A stretch of DNA of 64,000 nucleotides from Hydrogenophaga palleronii_A (GTDB lineage: Bacteria; Pseudomonadota; Gammaproteobacteria; Burkholderiales; Burkholderiaceae_C), in contig NZ_JAVDWU010000006.1 of NCBI RefSeq assembly GCF_031457455.1, forward strand, positions 248,001-312,000. Reading direction: 5' to 3'. Shown here piece by piece: positions 9,980 to 19,936 of the stretch (the first letter of the stretch is position 1; every line of letters starts with the position of its first letter). The notes under the pieces were generated by a model. The model made no database searches, was not told where the DNA came from, and worked only from the letters and a program-made list of their open reading frames with translations. Both the position numbers and the translations under genes were made by a program.

Positions 9980-11329
9980 TCAGTCGATCTGCTCCGGCAG
10001 CCACAGGTTCAGCGCAATGGAAATGGCAGCGGCCGGCAGCAGGCCGCTGGTCATGAGAATTTTTGCTGTGTTGGGCAGATGCTGCAGCGCGTCAGGGGCC
10101 AGTTGCAGACCCAGACCCACGGACAGCGCAGTGGCAAAAATCACCATGTTGCGCCGGCTCCATGGCACCTCTGACAGCATGTTCAGGCCGGCGGCGGCGA
10201 CCATGCCGAACATGATGATGGCTCCGCCACCCAGCACGGTGACCGGCATGCTGGCCACAACGGCGCCGAGCTTGGGCACCAGACCGCACAGGATCAGAAA
10301 CACGCCGCCCAGCGTCACCACATGGCGGCTCATCACGCCCGTCATCGACACCAGTCCCACGTTCTGGCTGTAGCTGGTGTTGGGCAACGCGCCAAACACG
10401 CCAGCCAGGGCGGTGCCCAGACCGTCGGCGAAGGTGGCGCCGCGGATCTCTGCATCGGTGGCCTGGCGACTGGCGCCCCCCTTGGCAATGCCCGACACAT
10501 CGCCCACGGTTTCAATGGCGGAGACGATCGACATGAAGCACATGCCGATGATGATGGTCCAGTTGATTTCCCACCCGAACCTGAAAGGCTGGGGCAAGGT
10601 GAACCAGGCGGCGCTCGCCACACCACCAAAGCCGACCTTGCCCAGCATCGCTGCATACAGGTACCCGGCCACCAGACCCAGCAGCACGGCAGCCACGGAA
10701 AGCATGCCGCGCGAAAAAAACTTCAGCAACAGGGTGACGCCGATCACCACGAGGGCCACCGACCAGTTCTCCAGGCTGCCGTAAGCCGGTTGGCCTTTCA
10801 GCGCGGCGCCTCCGGCCGCGTATTCCACGCCCACCTTGATCAGGGCGAGGCCGATCATCAGAATGATCAGCCCCGTGACCAGCGGCGGAAAGGCGTGGCG
10901 GATTCGGCCAATGAAGAAGCCGATGCAGAAATGGAAGACACCGCCGAGCACCACGCCCGTCATCAACCCGGCCATGCCGGCCACCCCGGCACCTGCGACC
11001 GCAGGCACCATGATCGGGATGAACGCGAAACTGGTGCCTTGCATCACCGGCAGCCGCGCGCCAATCGGCCCCATGCCCAGTGTCTGCAGCAAAGTGGCCA
11101 CCCCGGCGAACAGCATGGACATCTGGATCAGGTAGACCGTGCTGGGAAAGTCAGGCGAACCCGATCCAAACCCAAAGCCCGCAGCGCTTGAGACGATGAT
11201 GGCCGGCGTGACGTTGCTCACGAACATCGCCAGCACATGTTGCATGCCCAATGGCACGGCCTTGGCCAGGGGCGGTGTGTGATCCGCCTGCCGCAACTGT
11301 TCGGGGGTACCCAGGGAGTGGTCGGCCAA
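9980..11329 (-). CDS. NCS2-family purine (urate/xanthine) permease
   Basis: An inner-membrane proton symporter of 449 residues with about 12-14 hydrophobic segments. Diagnostic features are the N-terminal LGMQHVLAMFVSNVTP, the MQGTSFAFIPIM segment and the nucleobase-ascorbate transporter signature QNVGLVSMTGVMSR near residue 330. The family includes XanP/XanQ, UacT and PucJ/PucK, and the cluster favours xanthine or urate as cargo, but specificity cannot be read with confidence. It is transcribed away from puuD, with the TGTATACA site in the shared upstream gap. Confidence 0.93.
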   Translation of the reverse strand: MADHSLGTPEQLRQADHTPPLAKAVPLGMQHVLAMFVSNVTPAIIVSSAAGFGFGSGSPDFPSTVYLIQMSMLFAGVATLLQTLGMGPIGARLPVMQGTSFAFIPIMVPAVAGAGVAGMAGLMTGVVLGGVFHFCIGFFIGRIRHAFPPLVTGLIILMIGLALIKVGVEYAAGGAALKGQPAYGSLENWSVALVVIGVTLLLKFFSRGMLSVAAVLLGLVAGYLYAAMLGKVGFGGVASAAWFTLPQPFRFGWEINWTIIIGMCFMSIVSAIETVGDVSGIAKGGASRQATDAEIRGATFADGLGTALAGVFGALPNTSYSQNVGLVSMTGVMSRHVVTLGGVFLILCGLVPKLGAVVASMPVTVLGGGAIIMFGMVAAAGLNMLSEVPWSRRNMVIFATALSVGLGLQLAPDALQHLPNTAKILMTSGLLPAAAISIALNLWLPEQID

Positions 11330-11700
11330 TCAAGCCTCCAGAAAGGGATTTCAAGTCGGTGTGGCCGCCGCATGAGGTCACCCGTTTGTGACAGCAATAT
11401 ACGGAAAATGCGGAGCCGCTGGTTGCAGGTGGCTGCTCAGGGACGGGTGCGTGCGATTCCCAACAACCAGGCGCGTGGCACGCGGCGTGCTTGTCCCCGG
11501 GATGGATGGGGGTGCCCGTGGTCGAGGGCGGGTCGACGGTTTTTTCGCGGTTCTCAAAAGGTGTATACAATTTTTCGATCAGTCGCAGCGGCGCAGGACG
11601 TTTCAAACGACGTTTCCGGTTCGCGGCTCTCATCCGGTTCAGAGCGCCCGCAGTGGTGAACCGAAAGCCATTGGCGGTGTCCCCGTCGAGTTGAGGTGCC
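11330..11700. other. Divergent promoter gap between purine permease and puuD
   Basis: These 371 bases carry the two divergent promoters. Apart from the operator at 11562-11569 and its A/T tracts, I see no gene, no terminator and no repeat. Open frames crossing it are antisense extensions without family resemblance. Confidence 0.5.
11562..11569. promoter_or_regulatory. Putative GntR operator (TGTATACA), site 3
   Basis: The context CTCAAAAGG-TGTATACA-ATTTTTCGATC has the same A-tract, octamer, T-tract and GATC outer arm as site 2 when read on the opposite strand. It is 132 bases upstream of puuD and 233 upstream of the permease start. Confidence 0.6.
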
Positions 11701-12897
11701 ATGGAAACCTATTTGCTGGATTGGGCCAACCTGCTGCTGCGCTGGCTGCATGTCATCGTGGCCATCGCCTGGATCGGCTCTTCGTTCTATTTTGTGTTTC
11801 TGGACAGCAGCCTCACGCCGCCCCAGGACGAACAGCTCAAAAAAGACGGTGTCAGTGGTGAGCTCTGGGCCGTGCACGGCGGCGGCTTCTACCATCCGGT
11901 GAAGTTCGCCGGCGCACCACCGAAGCTGCCTGAGCACCTGCACTGGTTCTATTGGGAAAGCTATTCCACCTGGCTCTCTGGCTTTGCGCTGTTTTTCATC
12001 TCCTACCTCTGGAGCCCCAGTGTCTACCTGATCGACCCGAACATTCACGACTGGAGCCCGGCCGCAGCGATCACCAGCGCGCTGGCCTTTCTGGTGGTGT
12101 TCTGGCTTGCCTACGACGCCATTTGCCGCACGCTGGGCGAAAAGAAGAATGGTGATGCCTTGGTCGGCGCGCTGGTGCTGGTGCTGGTGTGTGTGGCGGC
12201 GTACGCGGCCACGCACCTGTTCGCCGGGCGTGCGGCCTTCCTGCTGGTGGGCGCCATGATTGCCACGGCCATGAGCGCCAATGTGTTTTTCTGGATCATC
12301 CCCGGGCAGCGCACGGTGGTGGCGGACATCAAAGCCGGTCGCCCAGTGGACCCGATCCACGGCAAGCGCGGCAAGCAGCGCAGCGTGCACAACACCTATT
12401 TCACGCTGCCGGTGCTGTTCGCCATGTTGAGCAACCACTACAGCTTCACCTACACGCACGAACTCAACTGGCTCATCCTCATCGGCATGATGTTCGCGGG
12501 CGCGGCCATCCGGCAGTTCTTTGTCATGCGCCATGGCCACAAGCTGGGGCGCAACGCCCATCCCTGGCCCTATGCCGCTGTTGGCGTGGTGGCGCTTCTG
12601 GCTCTCATTGTGTGGCTTCGCCCGGCGCCGGTGGAGGCCGTGGCCGCGCCTGAAACCGTCGGCTATACCGAAATCAAGCCGGTGATCGACCAGCGCTGCG
12701 TGATGTGCCACGGCGAGGCACTGCAATCCAAGAACGTGCGGCTCGATTCACCCGAGGCACTCAAGCAGCATGCCCAGACCGTGTACCAGCAGGTGGTTGT
12801 CATGAAGCTCATGCCCATGAACAACGCCACCGGTCTGACAGAAGCTGAACGCGCGCTGTTCGCTAAGTGGTTCGAAAGCGGTGCGCGGGTGAAGTGA
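11701..12897 (+). CDS. puuD: Urate hydroxylase PuuD, membrane protein with C-terminal cytochrome c domain
   Basis: Converts urate to 5-hydroxyisourate and passes electrons to the respiratory chain instead of making hydrogen peroxide. The 398-residue protein has about eight membrane segments (for example LLLRWLHVIVAIAWIGSSFY near 12-31 and FAMLSNHYSF near 240) with membrane histidines, then a periplasmic C-terminal cytochrome c domain with heme site Cys333-Val-Met-Cys336-His337 and a likely Met axial ligand in KLMPMNN. The start ATG at 11701 follows GAGTTGAGGTGCC. It feeds HiuH, UraD, PuuE and AllC in this window. No cofactor-free or copper uricase gene is present, which fits PuuD as the urate-oxidising enzyme. 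Confidence 0.96.
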   Translation: METYLLDWANLLLRWLHVIVAIAWIGSSFYFVFLDSSLTPPQDEQLKKDGVSGELWAVHGGGFYHPVKFAGAPPKLPEHLHWFYWESYSTWLSGFALFFISYLWSPSVYLIDPNIHDWSPAAAITSALAFLVVFWLAYDAICRTLGEKKNGDALVGALVLVLVCVAAYAATHLFAGRAAFLLVGAMIATAMSANVFFWIIPGQRTVVADIKAGRPVDPIHGKRGKQRSVHNTYFTLPVLFAMLSNHYSFTYTHELNWLILIGMMFAGAAIRQFFVMRHGHKLGRNAHPWPYAAVGVVALLALIVWLRPAPVEAVAAPETVGYTEIKPVIDQRCVMCHGEALQSKNVRLDSPEALKQHAQTVYQQVVVMKLMPMNNATGLTEAERALFAKWFESGARVK

Positions 12898-12907
12898 GTG
12901 GATGAAG

Positions 12908-12990
12908 CCCCCACGCTCCGCCGCTGCGCGGGTCGCTGCCCCCCGAGGGGGCTGAGCCTGCCTTGGGGCGGCCCGGCGGCAGGCCCGTTG
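12908..12990. repeat. GC-rich hairpin repeat, copy b
   Basis: Centred on GCCCCCCGAGGGGGC near 12938-12952, then CCTTGGGGCGGCCCGGCGGC. It occupies most of the gap between puuD and frmA. It resembles the other dispersed GC-rich intergenic hairpins in this window and may act as the puuD transcript end; there is no T-run. Confidence 0.5.
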
Positions 12991-13053
12991 CTGCGCAGAG
13001 CCGGCGAACTGCGGTAACCTCTTGCGGACGTTCAACCCATCTTCCTCATCACC

Positions 13054-14160
<1,107 letters not shown>

Positions 14161-14164
14161 GGTA

Positions 14165-14250
14165 TTGGCCCACCCCTGCCGAGCTTCGCTCGACCCCCTC
14201 CAGGGGGCGGCGCGAGCGGCCCGGCGAAGCCGGTTCCGCCGCACCTCTGG
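14165..14250. repeat. GC-rich hairpin repeat, copy c
   Basis: Holds CGAGCTTCGCTCG (14180-14192), CCCCCTCCAGGGGG (14194-14207) and GGCCCGGCGAAGCCGG. It lies between frmA and fghA, where it could partly separate the two transcripts or stabilise the frmA mRNA end. Confidence 0.5.
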
Positions 14251-14291
14251 ATCAACTACCCCTCAGTTCCACCAACTCGTCAGGGTATTTC

Positions 14292-15164
14292 ATGTCGACT
14301 TCATTAGACCGTCTTGAACTTTTGAGCGAACACGGCAGCTTCGGCGGCGTGCAGCGCTTCTACAAACACGCATCAAGCGAGATCGGCCTGCCGATGCGTT
14401 TTGCGCTGTACCTGCCGCCTCAGGCGCTGACGGGCAAGGCGGTGCCGCTGCTCACGTTTCTTGCTGGCCTGACCTGCACCGAAGAGACGTTCACCATGAA
14501 AGCGGGTGCTCAGCGCGTGGCGGCGGAACTGGGGCTGGCGCTGCTGATGCCCGACACCAGCCCTCGCAACACTGGCGTGGACGGCGAAGACCATCATTGG
14601 GATTTCGGGGCAGGTGCCGGCTTTTACCTGGACGCCACGCAGGCGCCCTGGTCGGGCCACTGGTGCATGGAAAGCTACCTGCTCAAGGAATTGCTGCCGC
14701 AGGTGGTGAACGAGTTCGGTCTGAACGCTGAGCGCATGGGTCTGTTCGGCCATTCCATGGGCGGTCACGGTGCGCTCACGCTGGCACTGCGCCATCCCGG
14801 TCGTTTTGCCAGCGTGTCTGCGTTCGCCCCCATTTGTGCGCCCACCCGGTGCCCCTGGGGTCACAAAGCCTTCACGGGCTACCTGGGGCAGGACGAAAGC
14901 ACCTGGGGTGCCCACGACGCCAGCGTGCTCATGGCACAGCAGACCGCCGCGCCCTACCCAGGCGGCATCCTGATTGATCAGGGACTGACCGACAAATTCC
15001 TTGCCGAGCAGCTTTACCCGGAGGCTTTCGAAGCCGCTTGTGCCCGGGCGGGTCAGCCGCTCACGCTGCGCCGTCATGAAGGCTACGACCACGGTTACTA
15101 TTTCATCAGCAGTTTTGTCGATGACCACCTGCGACACCATGCTGCAGCATTGGGCGTTGTCTGA
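14292..15164 (+). CDS. fghA: S-formylglutathione hydrolase
   Basis: Hydrolyses S-formylglutathione to formate and glutathione. The 290-residue alpha/beta hydrolase belongs to the esterase D group: nucleophile Ser155 in LFGHSMGGHGAL, oxyanion region FLAGLTCTEETF near 56-67, and the C-terminal catalytic histidine in YDHGYYFISSF. It completes the pathway begun by frmA 130 bases upstream. The HAD gene starts only 21 bases after its stop, so it may lead a small operon. Confidence 0.97.
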   Translation: MSTSLDRLELLSEHGSFGGVQRFYKHASSEIGLPMRFALYLPPQALTGKAVPLLTFLAGLTCTEETFTMKAGAQRVAAELGLALLMPDTSPRNTGVDGEDHHWDFGAGAGFYLDATQAPWSGHWCMESYLLKELLPQVVNEFGLNAERMGLFGHSMGGHGALTLALRHPGRFASVSAFAPICAPTRCPWGHKAFTGYLGQDESTWGAHDASVLMAQQTAAPYPGGILIDQGLTDKFLAEQLYPEAFEAACARAGQPLTLRRHEGYDHGYYFISSFVDDHLRHHAAALGVV

Positions 15165-15185
15165 CCCTGCCGCCATAGAAACATC

Positions 15186-15845
15186 ATGCGTCCTCGCCAA
15201 TTCGACCTCATTGCATTCGACTGGGATGGCACCCTGTTCGACTCCACCGCCCTGATCACCCGCTGCATCCAGTCGGCGGTGGCCGATGTGGGCGGTACCG
15301 TGCCCTCAAACCGGGATGCCAGCTATGTCATTGGCATGGGACTGATGCAGGCGCTTGCACACGCGGCTCCCGATGTGCCTCCGGAAAAATACCCCTTGCT
15401 GGGTGAGCGCTACCGTTTCCACTACATCAAGTGTCAGCGCGACATCACCCTGTTTGAAGGGGTATTGCCCTTGCTGGCCCGGCTCAAGGAACGGCACCAT
15501 CTGCTCACCGTGGCCACCGGGAAAAGCAGGGTGGGGCTGAACGAAGCCTTGCGAAGCGTGGAGCTGGTCGGGATGTTCGACGGTTCGCGAACCGCCGACG
15601 AAACCGCCGGAAAGCCCAGCCCCCTCATGCTCAACGAACTGATGAGCGAATTTGGCGTTGCGCCTGAGCGCACACTCATGATCGGGGACACCACGCACGA
15701 TCTCCAGATGGCGCTCAATGCGGGCTGTGCCAGTGTGGGCGTGAGTTACGGCGCACACGAACCCGACGCGTTCCATGTGCTTGAGCCACGCCATGTCGCG
15801 CATTCGGTGCAGGAACTGAGCGACTGGCTCGCCACACACGCCTGA
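15186..15845 (+). CDS. HAD-superfamily phosphatase, phosphoglycolate phosphatase-like
   Basis: A 219-residue IA-type HAD hydrolase. Motif I is FDWDGTLFDST (nucleophile Asp12, acid Asp14), motif II lies in LTVATGKSR, and motifs III and IV are GKPSP and GDTTHDLQMALNAG. A helical cap occupies residues ~20-85. Related proteins dephosphorylate phosphoglycolate, pyrimidine nucleotides or similar metabolites; the substrate is not evident. In Burkholderiales this gene typically sits between the rne/rluC region and the Rieske and S49 genes, and it does precede those two here. Confidence 0.88.
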   Translation: MRPRQFDLIAFDWDGTLFDSTALITRCIQSAVADVGGTVPSNRDASYVIGMGLMQALAHAAPDVPPEKYPLLGERYRFHYIKCQRDITLFEGVLPLLARLKERHHLLTVATGKSRVGLNEALRSVELVGMFDGSRTADETAGKPSPLMLNELMSEFGVAPERTLMIGDTTHDLQMALNAGCASVGVSYGAHEPDAFHVLEPRHVAHSVQELSDWLATHA

Positions 15846-15852
15846 GCGTCTG

Positions 15853-16239
15853 ATGTCCGTACCTGCTGCAGGCGATGCCGCTCTTCATGCCCTGTGCAAC
15901 AGCCGGGACCTGACGGACGGCGGCATGGCGGTGCCTTTTGATGTGAGCTACGCCGGACAGACCTGCCGCGCATTTGCCATCCGTTACCGGGGGCACCCCC
16001 ATGCCTACCTCAATCGCTGCGCCCATGTGGCCATGGAGATGGATTGGCAGCCTGACCGGTTCTTTGACGACAGCGGTCGCTGGCTGCTCTGTGCCACCCA
16101 TGGCGCCGTCTACGAACCCGATACCGGGGCCTGCAAAGGAGGGCCTTGCCGGGGTGGTCTCGTCAAGATCGATCTGAAGGAATCCGATGGCGTGGTGCAC
16201 TGGCGGTCACAATACCCGCTTTGCCCCGTCGAATTCTGA
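15853..16239 (+). CDS. Rieske [2Fe-2S] ferredoxin-like protein
   Basis: A 128-residue soluble Rieske protein. The cluster ligands are complete: Cys56-x-His58 in NRCAHVAMEM and Cys80-x2-His83 in LLCATHGAVYEPDTG. There is no oxygenase domain, so it acts as an electron carrier or a small accessory to another enzyme; no partner is evident nearby. It lies 7 bases after the HAD gene and 10 before the S49 peptidase, indicating one transcript. Confidence 0.88.
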   Translation: MSVPAAGDAALHALCNSRDLTDGGMAVPFDVSYAGQTCRAFAIRYRGHPHAYLNRCAHVAMEMDWQPDRFFDDSGRWLLCATHGAVYEPDTGACKGGPCRGGLVKIDLKESDGVVHWRSQYPLCPVEF

Positions 16240-16249
16240 AGAATCTGCC

Positions 16250-17221
16250 ATGAACAATGACCACACGGGCCTCGCCCAAGGCCCCGGCGCTGATCGCCAA
16301 TGGGAGCGCGACACCATTGAAAGACTCGTGTTTGCAACCTTGAACGAGCAACGCAGTGCGCGCCGCTGGAAGCTGTTCTTCAGGCTGCTGTGGTTGAGCC
16401 TGCTGGTGGCCCTCATCTGGTGGGTCTATACCTCCGATTCGATGGGCACGACCACCAGCCAACCGCACACCGCCATGGTCGAGATCAAGGGTGAAATCGC
16501 TTCGGGCGCAGAAGCCAATGCCCAGTCGGTGGTCAGCTCGCTGCGCTCCGCGTTTGAGGACGCGGGCGCCCAGGCGGTGGTCCTGCTCATCAATTCACCT
16601 GGCGGCAGCCCGGTGCAGGCGGGCATCATCAACGACGAAATCACCCGGCTCAGGCAGATCCACGACAAGCCCGTGTACGCCGTGGTGGAGGAAACCTGTG
16701 CCTCTGCGGCCTACTACATTGCCGCTGCGGCTGACAACATCTATGTCGACAAAGCCAGTCTGATCGGCAGCATTGGTGTGCTCATGGATGGTTTTGGTTT
16801 CACGGGCCTGATGGAGAAGATCGGTGTTGAACGACGCCTGATGACGGCCGGCGACAACAAGGCCATGCTGGACCCCTTCAGCCCGCAAGATGAAGAACAA
16901 CGGGCCTATATCCAGTCCATGCTGGTCCAGATCCACAACCAGTTCATCGAGGTGGTCAAGAAAGGGCGCGGCGACCGCCTCAAGCCCGACGACGACACCT
17001 TCAGCGGCCTGGTCTGGAGCGGTCAGCAGTCCATCGAGCTGGGCCTGGCCGACGGCCTGGGCAGCCTGGACTACGTGGCCCGCGAAATCGTCAAGGCCGA
17101 GAACATCGTGGACTACACCCAGCGCGAGAACGTCGGGTTGCGGCTCGCCAAACGCTTTGGTGCCAGCATCGGAGAGGGTATCTACCTCGCCGCGCGCTCG
17201 GCCGGCGTTCAGCTGAAGTAG
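16250..17221 (+). CDS. S49-family signal peptide peptidase, SppA/SohB type
   Basis: A 323-residue inner-membrane serine protease that degrades cleaved signal peptides. A single membrane anchor lies near residues 43-60 (LFFRLLWLSLLVALIWWVY). The periplasmic protease domain has LLINSPGGSP, the nucleophile Ser152 in CASAAYYIAAAAD and the general base Lys204 in AGDNKAML, so the Ser/Lys dyad is intact. It is the short single-domain form. The ATG at 16250 was chosen because it gives the membrane anchor close to the N-terminus and lies right after the Rieske stop. It is convergent with galE, 18 bases away. Confidence 0.93.
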   Translation: MNNDHTGLAQGPGADRQWERDTIERLVFATLNEQRSARRWKLFFRLLWLSLLVALIWWVYTSDSMGTTTSQPHTAMVEIKGEIASGAEANAQSVVSSLRSAFEDAGAQAVVLLINSPGGSPVQAGIINDEITRLRQIHDKPVYAVVEETCASAAYYIAAAADNIYVDKASLIGSIGVLMDGFGFTGLMEKIGVERRLMTAGDNKAMLDPFSPQDEEQRAYIQSMLVQIHNQFIEVVKKGRGDRLKPDDDTFSGLVWSGQQSIELGLADGLGSLDYVAREIVKAENIVDYTQRENVGLRLAKRFGASIGEGIYLAARSAGVQLK

Positions 17222-17239
17222 GCCCCTCCTGCTTGCCAA

Positions 17240-18286
17240 TCAAGCCGCTTCGTCCGATCTGTAGCCATTCGGGTTGGCACTTTGCCAGCGCCAGGCGTCG
17301 ATGCACATGTCCTCCAGGCTGAGCTGCGCGTGCCAGCCCAGGAGTTCTTTCGCAAGCGCCGGATTGGCAAAGCACTCGGCCACATCACCCGCGCGCCTGG
17401 GCACGATCTGGTAGGGCACTGCGCGACCGGAGGCTTTCTCGAACGCCCTCACCACTTCCAGAACGCTGCTGCCCGTACCGGTTCCCAGGTTCACCGTGAA
17501 GCTGCGCCCGCTGTCCAGCAGCCGCTGCAAGGCAGCCACATGGCCCGCTGCCAGGTCCTGGACATGGATGTAGTCGCGCACACCGGTGCCGTCTCTGGTG
17601 GGATAGTCGCCTCCGTAGATGTTGAGGTAGGGGCGCTGACCCACGGCCACCTGGGCCACGTAGGGCATCAGATTGTTCGGTGTGCCGTTGGGGTCCTCGC
17701 CGATGAGGCCGCTGGGGTGGGCGCCAACGGGGTTGAAGTAGCGCAGCACGCCGATGCGCCAATGGGGCGCCGACCGCTGCATCGCTTCCAGCATGTCCTC
17801 AATCACCAGCTTGGTGTGGCCGTAGGTGTTGGTGTGGCTGCGCGGAAAATCCTCGGTGATGGGCACCGACGCAGGGTCGCCGTACACCGTGGCACTGCTG
17901 GAGAAAACGAGGGCGGGCGTACCCATCTCGCCTCCGTCTGCCGCCACCCGCGTCATCGCCTGCAGCAGGCTGATCGCACCGCCGATGTTGTTGTGGAAGT
18001 ACTTCAGCGGGTTGGTCACACTTTCGCCCACGGCCTTGTCGCCAGCGAAGTGGACCACGCCCATGGGCCGATGGCGTCTGAGCACCTGTTCCAGCCACGG
18101 GGTGTCGAGCACGTCGCCACGCTCCAGTGTCACCTGCCTGCCCAGGATGCGGGCCAACCTGTCCAGCACCACCGGGTTGCTGTTGGAAAAATTGTCCAGC
18201 ACCACAGGTTCGAAACCGGCTTCGATCAACGCAATGCAGGTGTGGCTTCCGATGTACCCGGCACCGCCGGTGAGGAGAATTTTCAT
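17240..18286 (-). CDS. galE: UDP-glucose 4-epimerase
   Basis: Interconverts UDP-glucose and UDP-galactose for polysaccharide and LPS synthesis. From the ATG at 18286 the protein has 348 residues. The NAD-binding TGGAGYIGSH is at 6-15, VVHFAGDKAVGES near 78, the catalytic Ser/Thr region VFSSSATVYG near 127-136, and the Tyr155-x3-Lys159 dyad in TNTYGHTKL. It is transcribed in the same direction as manC, about 70 bases downstream of the manC stop, so they probably form one unit. Confidence 0.95.
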   Translation of the reverse strand: MKILLTGGAGYIGSHTCIALIEAGFEPVVLDNFSNSNPVVLDRLARILGRQVTLERGDVLDTPWLEQVLRRHRPMGVVHFAGDKAVGESVTNPLKYFHNNIGGAISLLQAMTRVAADGGEMGTPALVFSSSATVYGDPASVPITEDFPRSHTNTYGHTKLVIEDMLEAMQRSAPHWRIGVLRYFNPVGAHPSGLIGEDPNGTPNNLMPYVAQVAVGQRPYLNIYGGDYPTRDGTGVRDYIHVQDLAAGHVAALQRLLDSGRSFTVNLGTGTGSSVLEVVRAFEKASGRAVPYQIVPRRAGDVAECFANPALAKELLGWHAQLSLEDMCIDAWRWQSANPNGYRSDEAA

Positions 18287-18358
18287 GTTGAATCCATTTG
18301 CCGAGGCAGGGCGCAGCAAGACACAGTGCAGGCATGCACATGGTGACTCAGGGCGGCA

Positions 18359-19807
18359 CTACTTTGCGGCGTCGGTTGAGTTTCGACCGTAGTTGTCTTC
18401 TAGTCGAACGATGTCGTCTTCACCGAGGTAACTGCCTGATTGCACCTCGATCATTTCCAGTTCCATCTTGCCCGGGTTGTGCAGGCGGTGCACCTCCCCA
18501 ATGGGGATGTAGGTGGACTGGTTTTCCGACAACAGAAAGCGTTCCTGGCCGCGGGTGACCTCGGCCGTTCCCTTGACCACGATCCAGTGTTCGGCGCGGT
18601 GGTGGTGTTTCTGCAGGCTCAAGGAGGCGCCGGGCTTGACGCCGATGCGCTTGACCTGGAAGCGTTCACCCGCATCCACGCTGTCGTACCAGCCCCAGGG
18701 CCTCGCCACGCGTCGGTGCAGCAAGGCCTCAGGCCGATTTCGCTGGGTCAGGTAGGCGACCACATCCTTGACCTGTTCAGCGTGGTCCTTCTGCGCCACC
18801 AGAACCGCGTCAGGTGTTTCGATGATCAACAGATCGGAGGTGCCCAGCGCCACCACAGTCCGCCCGGTGGAGTGGATGTAGGTGTTGTGCGCCTGCACGG
18901 CATGCCCGGGACCTGCAATCCGGTTGCCCGCCCCATCTGCGGTGCTGAGTTCGGCCACGGCATTCCAGCTCCCCACGTCGCTCCACTGACCATCGAACGG
19001 CACCACCGCCACGTTGTCGTGCGGTTCCATCACCGCGTAGTCGATGCTCTGCGATCGGCACCCGGGAAAAATGGCGCCGTCCGGGCGAACGAAGCGCACC
19101 GGACCACCTGCCTCCCCGACCTGCTCGGACGCTGGTGCCGCCATGGCTTCTTGACACACCTTGAGAATGTCCGGGGCGTGTTGTGCCAGCGCCGCCAGCA
19201 GCGTGCTGCCACGCGCCAGGAAGATGCCCGCGTTCCACAACACATTGCCTTGCAGCAACAGCTTCTGCGCGTCGGCTGGTGCCGGCTTTTCAATGAACCG
19301 CTCGACCGAACGGCTGCCGTCCTCGCGCTGATCACCCTGCTGAATGTAGCCATAGGCGCTGCTGGGGAAGCTGGGCGTGACACCAAACGTGACGATGGCC
19401 CCTGCCTCGGCTGCCGGCACCCCGCGCTTCACGGTGGCTTCAAAGGCCGCGATGTCGGGAATATGGTGGTCTGCCGGGCAGAACAGCAGCAGGGCATCCT
19501 GGTCAGCGTTCGACTTTGAGAGCAAGGCAGCCAGGGCCATGGCGGCAGCCGTGTTGCGTGCGGCGGGTTCCAGCAGCACCTGTCCCGGCGCCTTTTCCGT
19601 TCGTAGGGCATCCTGCACCAGAAACCGGTGTTCCTCTGACGCCACACAGATCACCGGTTGTTGGCACCAGCCCAGCCTTTCCAATGTGAGTTGAAGTAAA
19701 TTCCGTTGCCCGATGAGAGGCACGAATTGCTTGGGGAAACTCTGGCGGCTGAGGGGCCACAGACGTGTTCCAGATCCACCGCACAGAATGACGGGAGTGA
19801 TTTTCAT
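18359..19807 (-). CDS. manC: Mannose-1-phosphate guanylyltransferase / mannose-6-phosphate isomerase
   Basis: Bifunctional type II enzyme producing GDP-mannose for exopolysaccharide or O-antigen. From the ATG at 19807 it has 482 residues, the usual length. The N-terminal nucleotidyltransferase shows CGGSGTRLWPLSR near 9-21 and FSKQF-like FPKQFVPL; the C-terminal cupin-type isomerase domain shows RPWGWYDSVD, VKPGASLSLQKHHHRAEHW and the metal-binding histidines. An in-frame extension upstream overlaps the divergent galU promoter and is not family-like. It is divergent from galU across a 129-base gap. Confidence 0.95.
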   Translation of the reverse strand: MKITPVILCGGSGTRLWPLSRQSFPKQFVPLIGQRNLLQLTLERLGWCQQPVICVASEEHRFLVQDALRTEKAPGQVLLEPAARNTAAAMALAALLSKSNADQDALLLFCPADHHIPDIAAFEATVKRGVPAAEAGAIVTFGVTPSFPSSAYGYIQQGDQREDGSRSVERFIEKPAPADAQKLLLQGNVLWNAGIFLARGSTLLAALAQHAPDILKVCQEAMAAPASEQVGEAGGPVRFVRPDGAIFPGCRSQSIDYAVMEPHDNVAVVPFDGQWSDVGSWNAVAELSTADGAGNRIAGPGHAVQAHNTYIHSTGRTVVALGTSDLLIIETPDAVLVAQKDHAEQVKDVVAYLTQRNRPEALLHRRVARPWGWYDSVDAGERFQVKRIGVKPGASLSLQKHHHRAEHWIVVKGTAEVTRGQERFLLSENQSTYIPIGEVHRLHNPGKMELEMIEVQSGSYLGEDDIVRLEDNYGRNSTDAAK

Positions 19808-19936
19808 GGGCAAACTCGTGTGGGGTCTGGAGACGGTTTGGTGGGGCACTCTGGACCGGGCGCATGCGTTTTCTGGCTGCGCGGCACTTGTATTATGGAT
19901 GTCTGTCAAACCAATGCATTAGGGATTCAAAGCGCC

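Noticed and set aside
10322..11191. Forward open frame opposite the purine permease
   Set aside because: Antisense shadow of a gene with clear membrane helices and the NAT signature.
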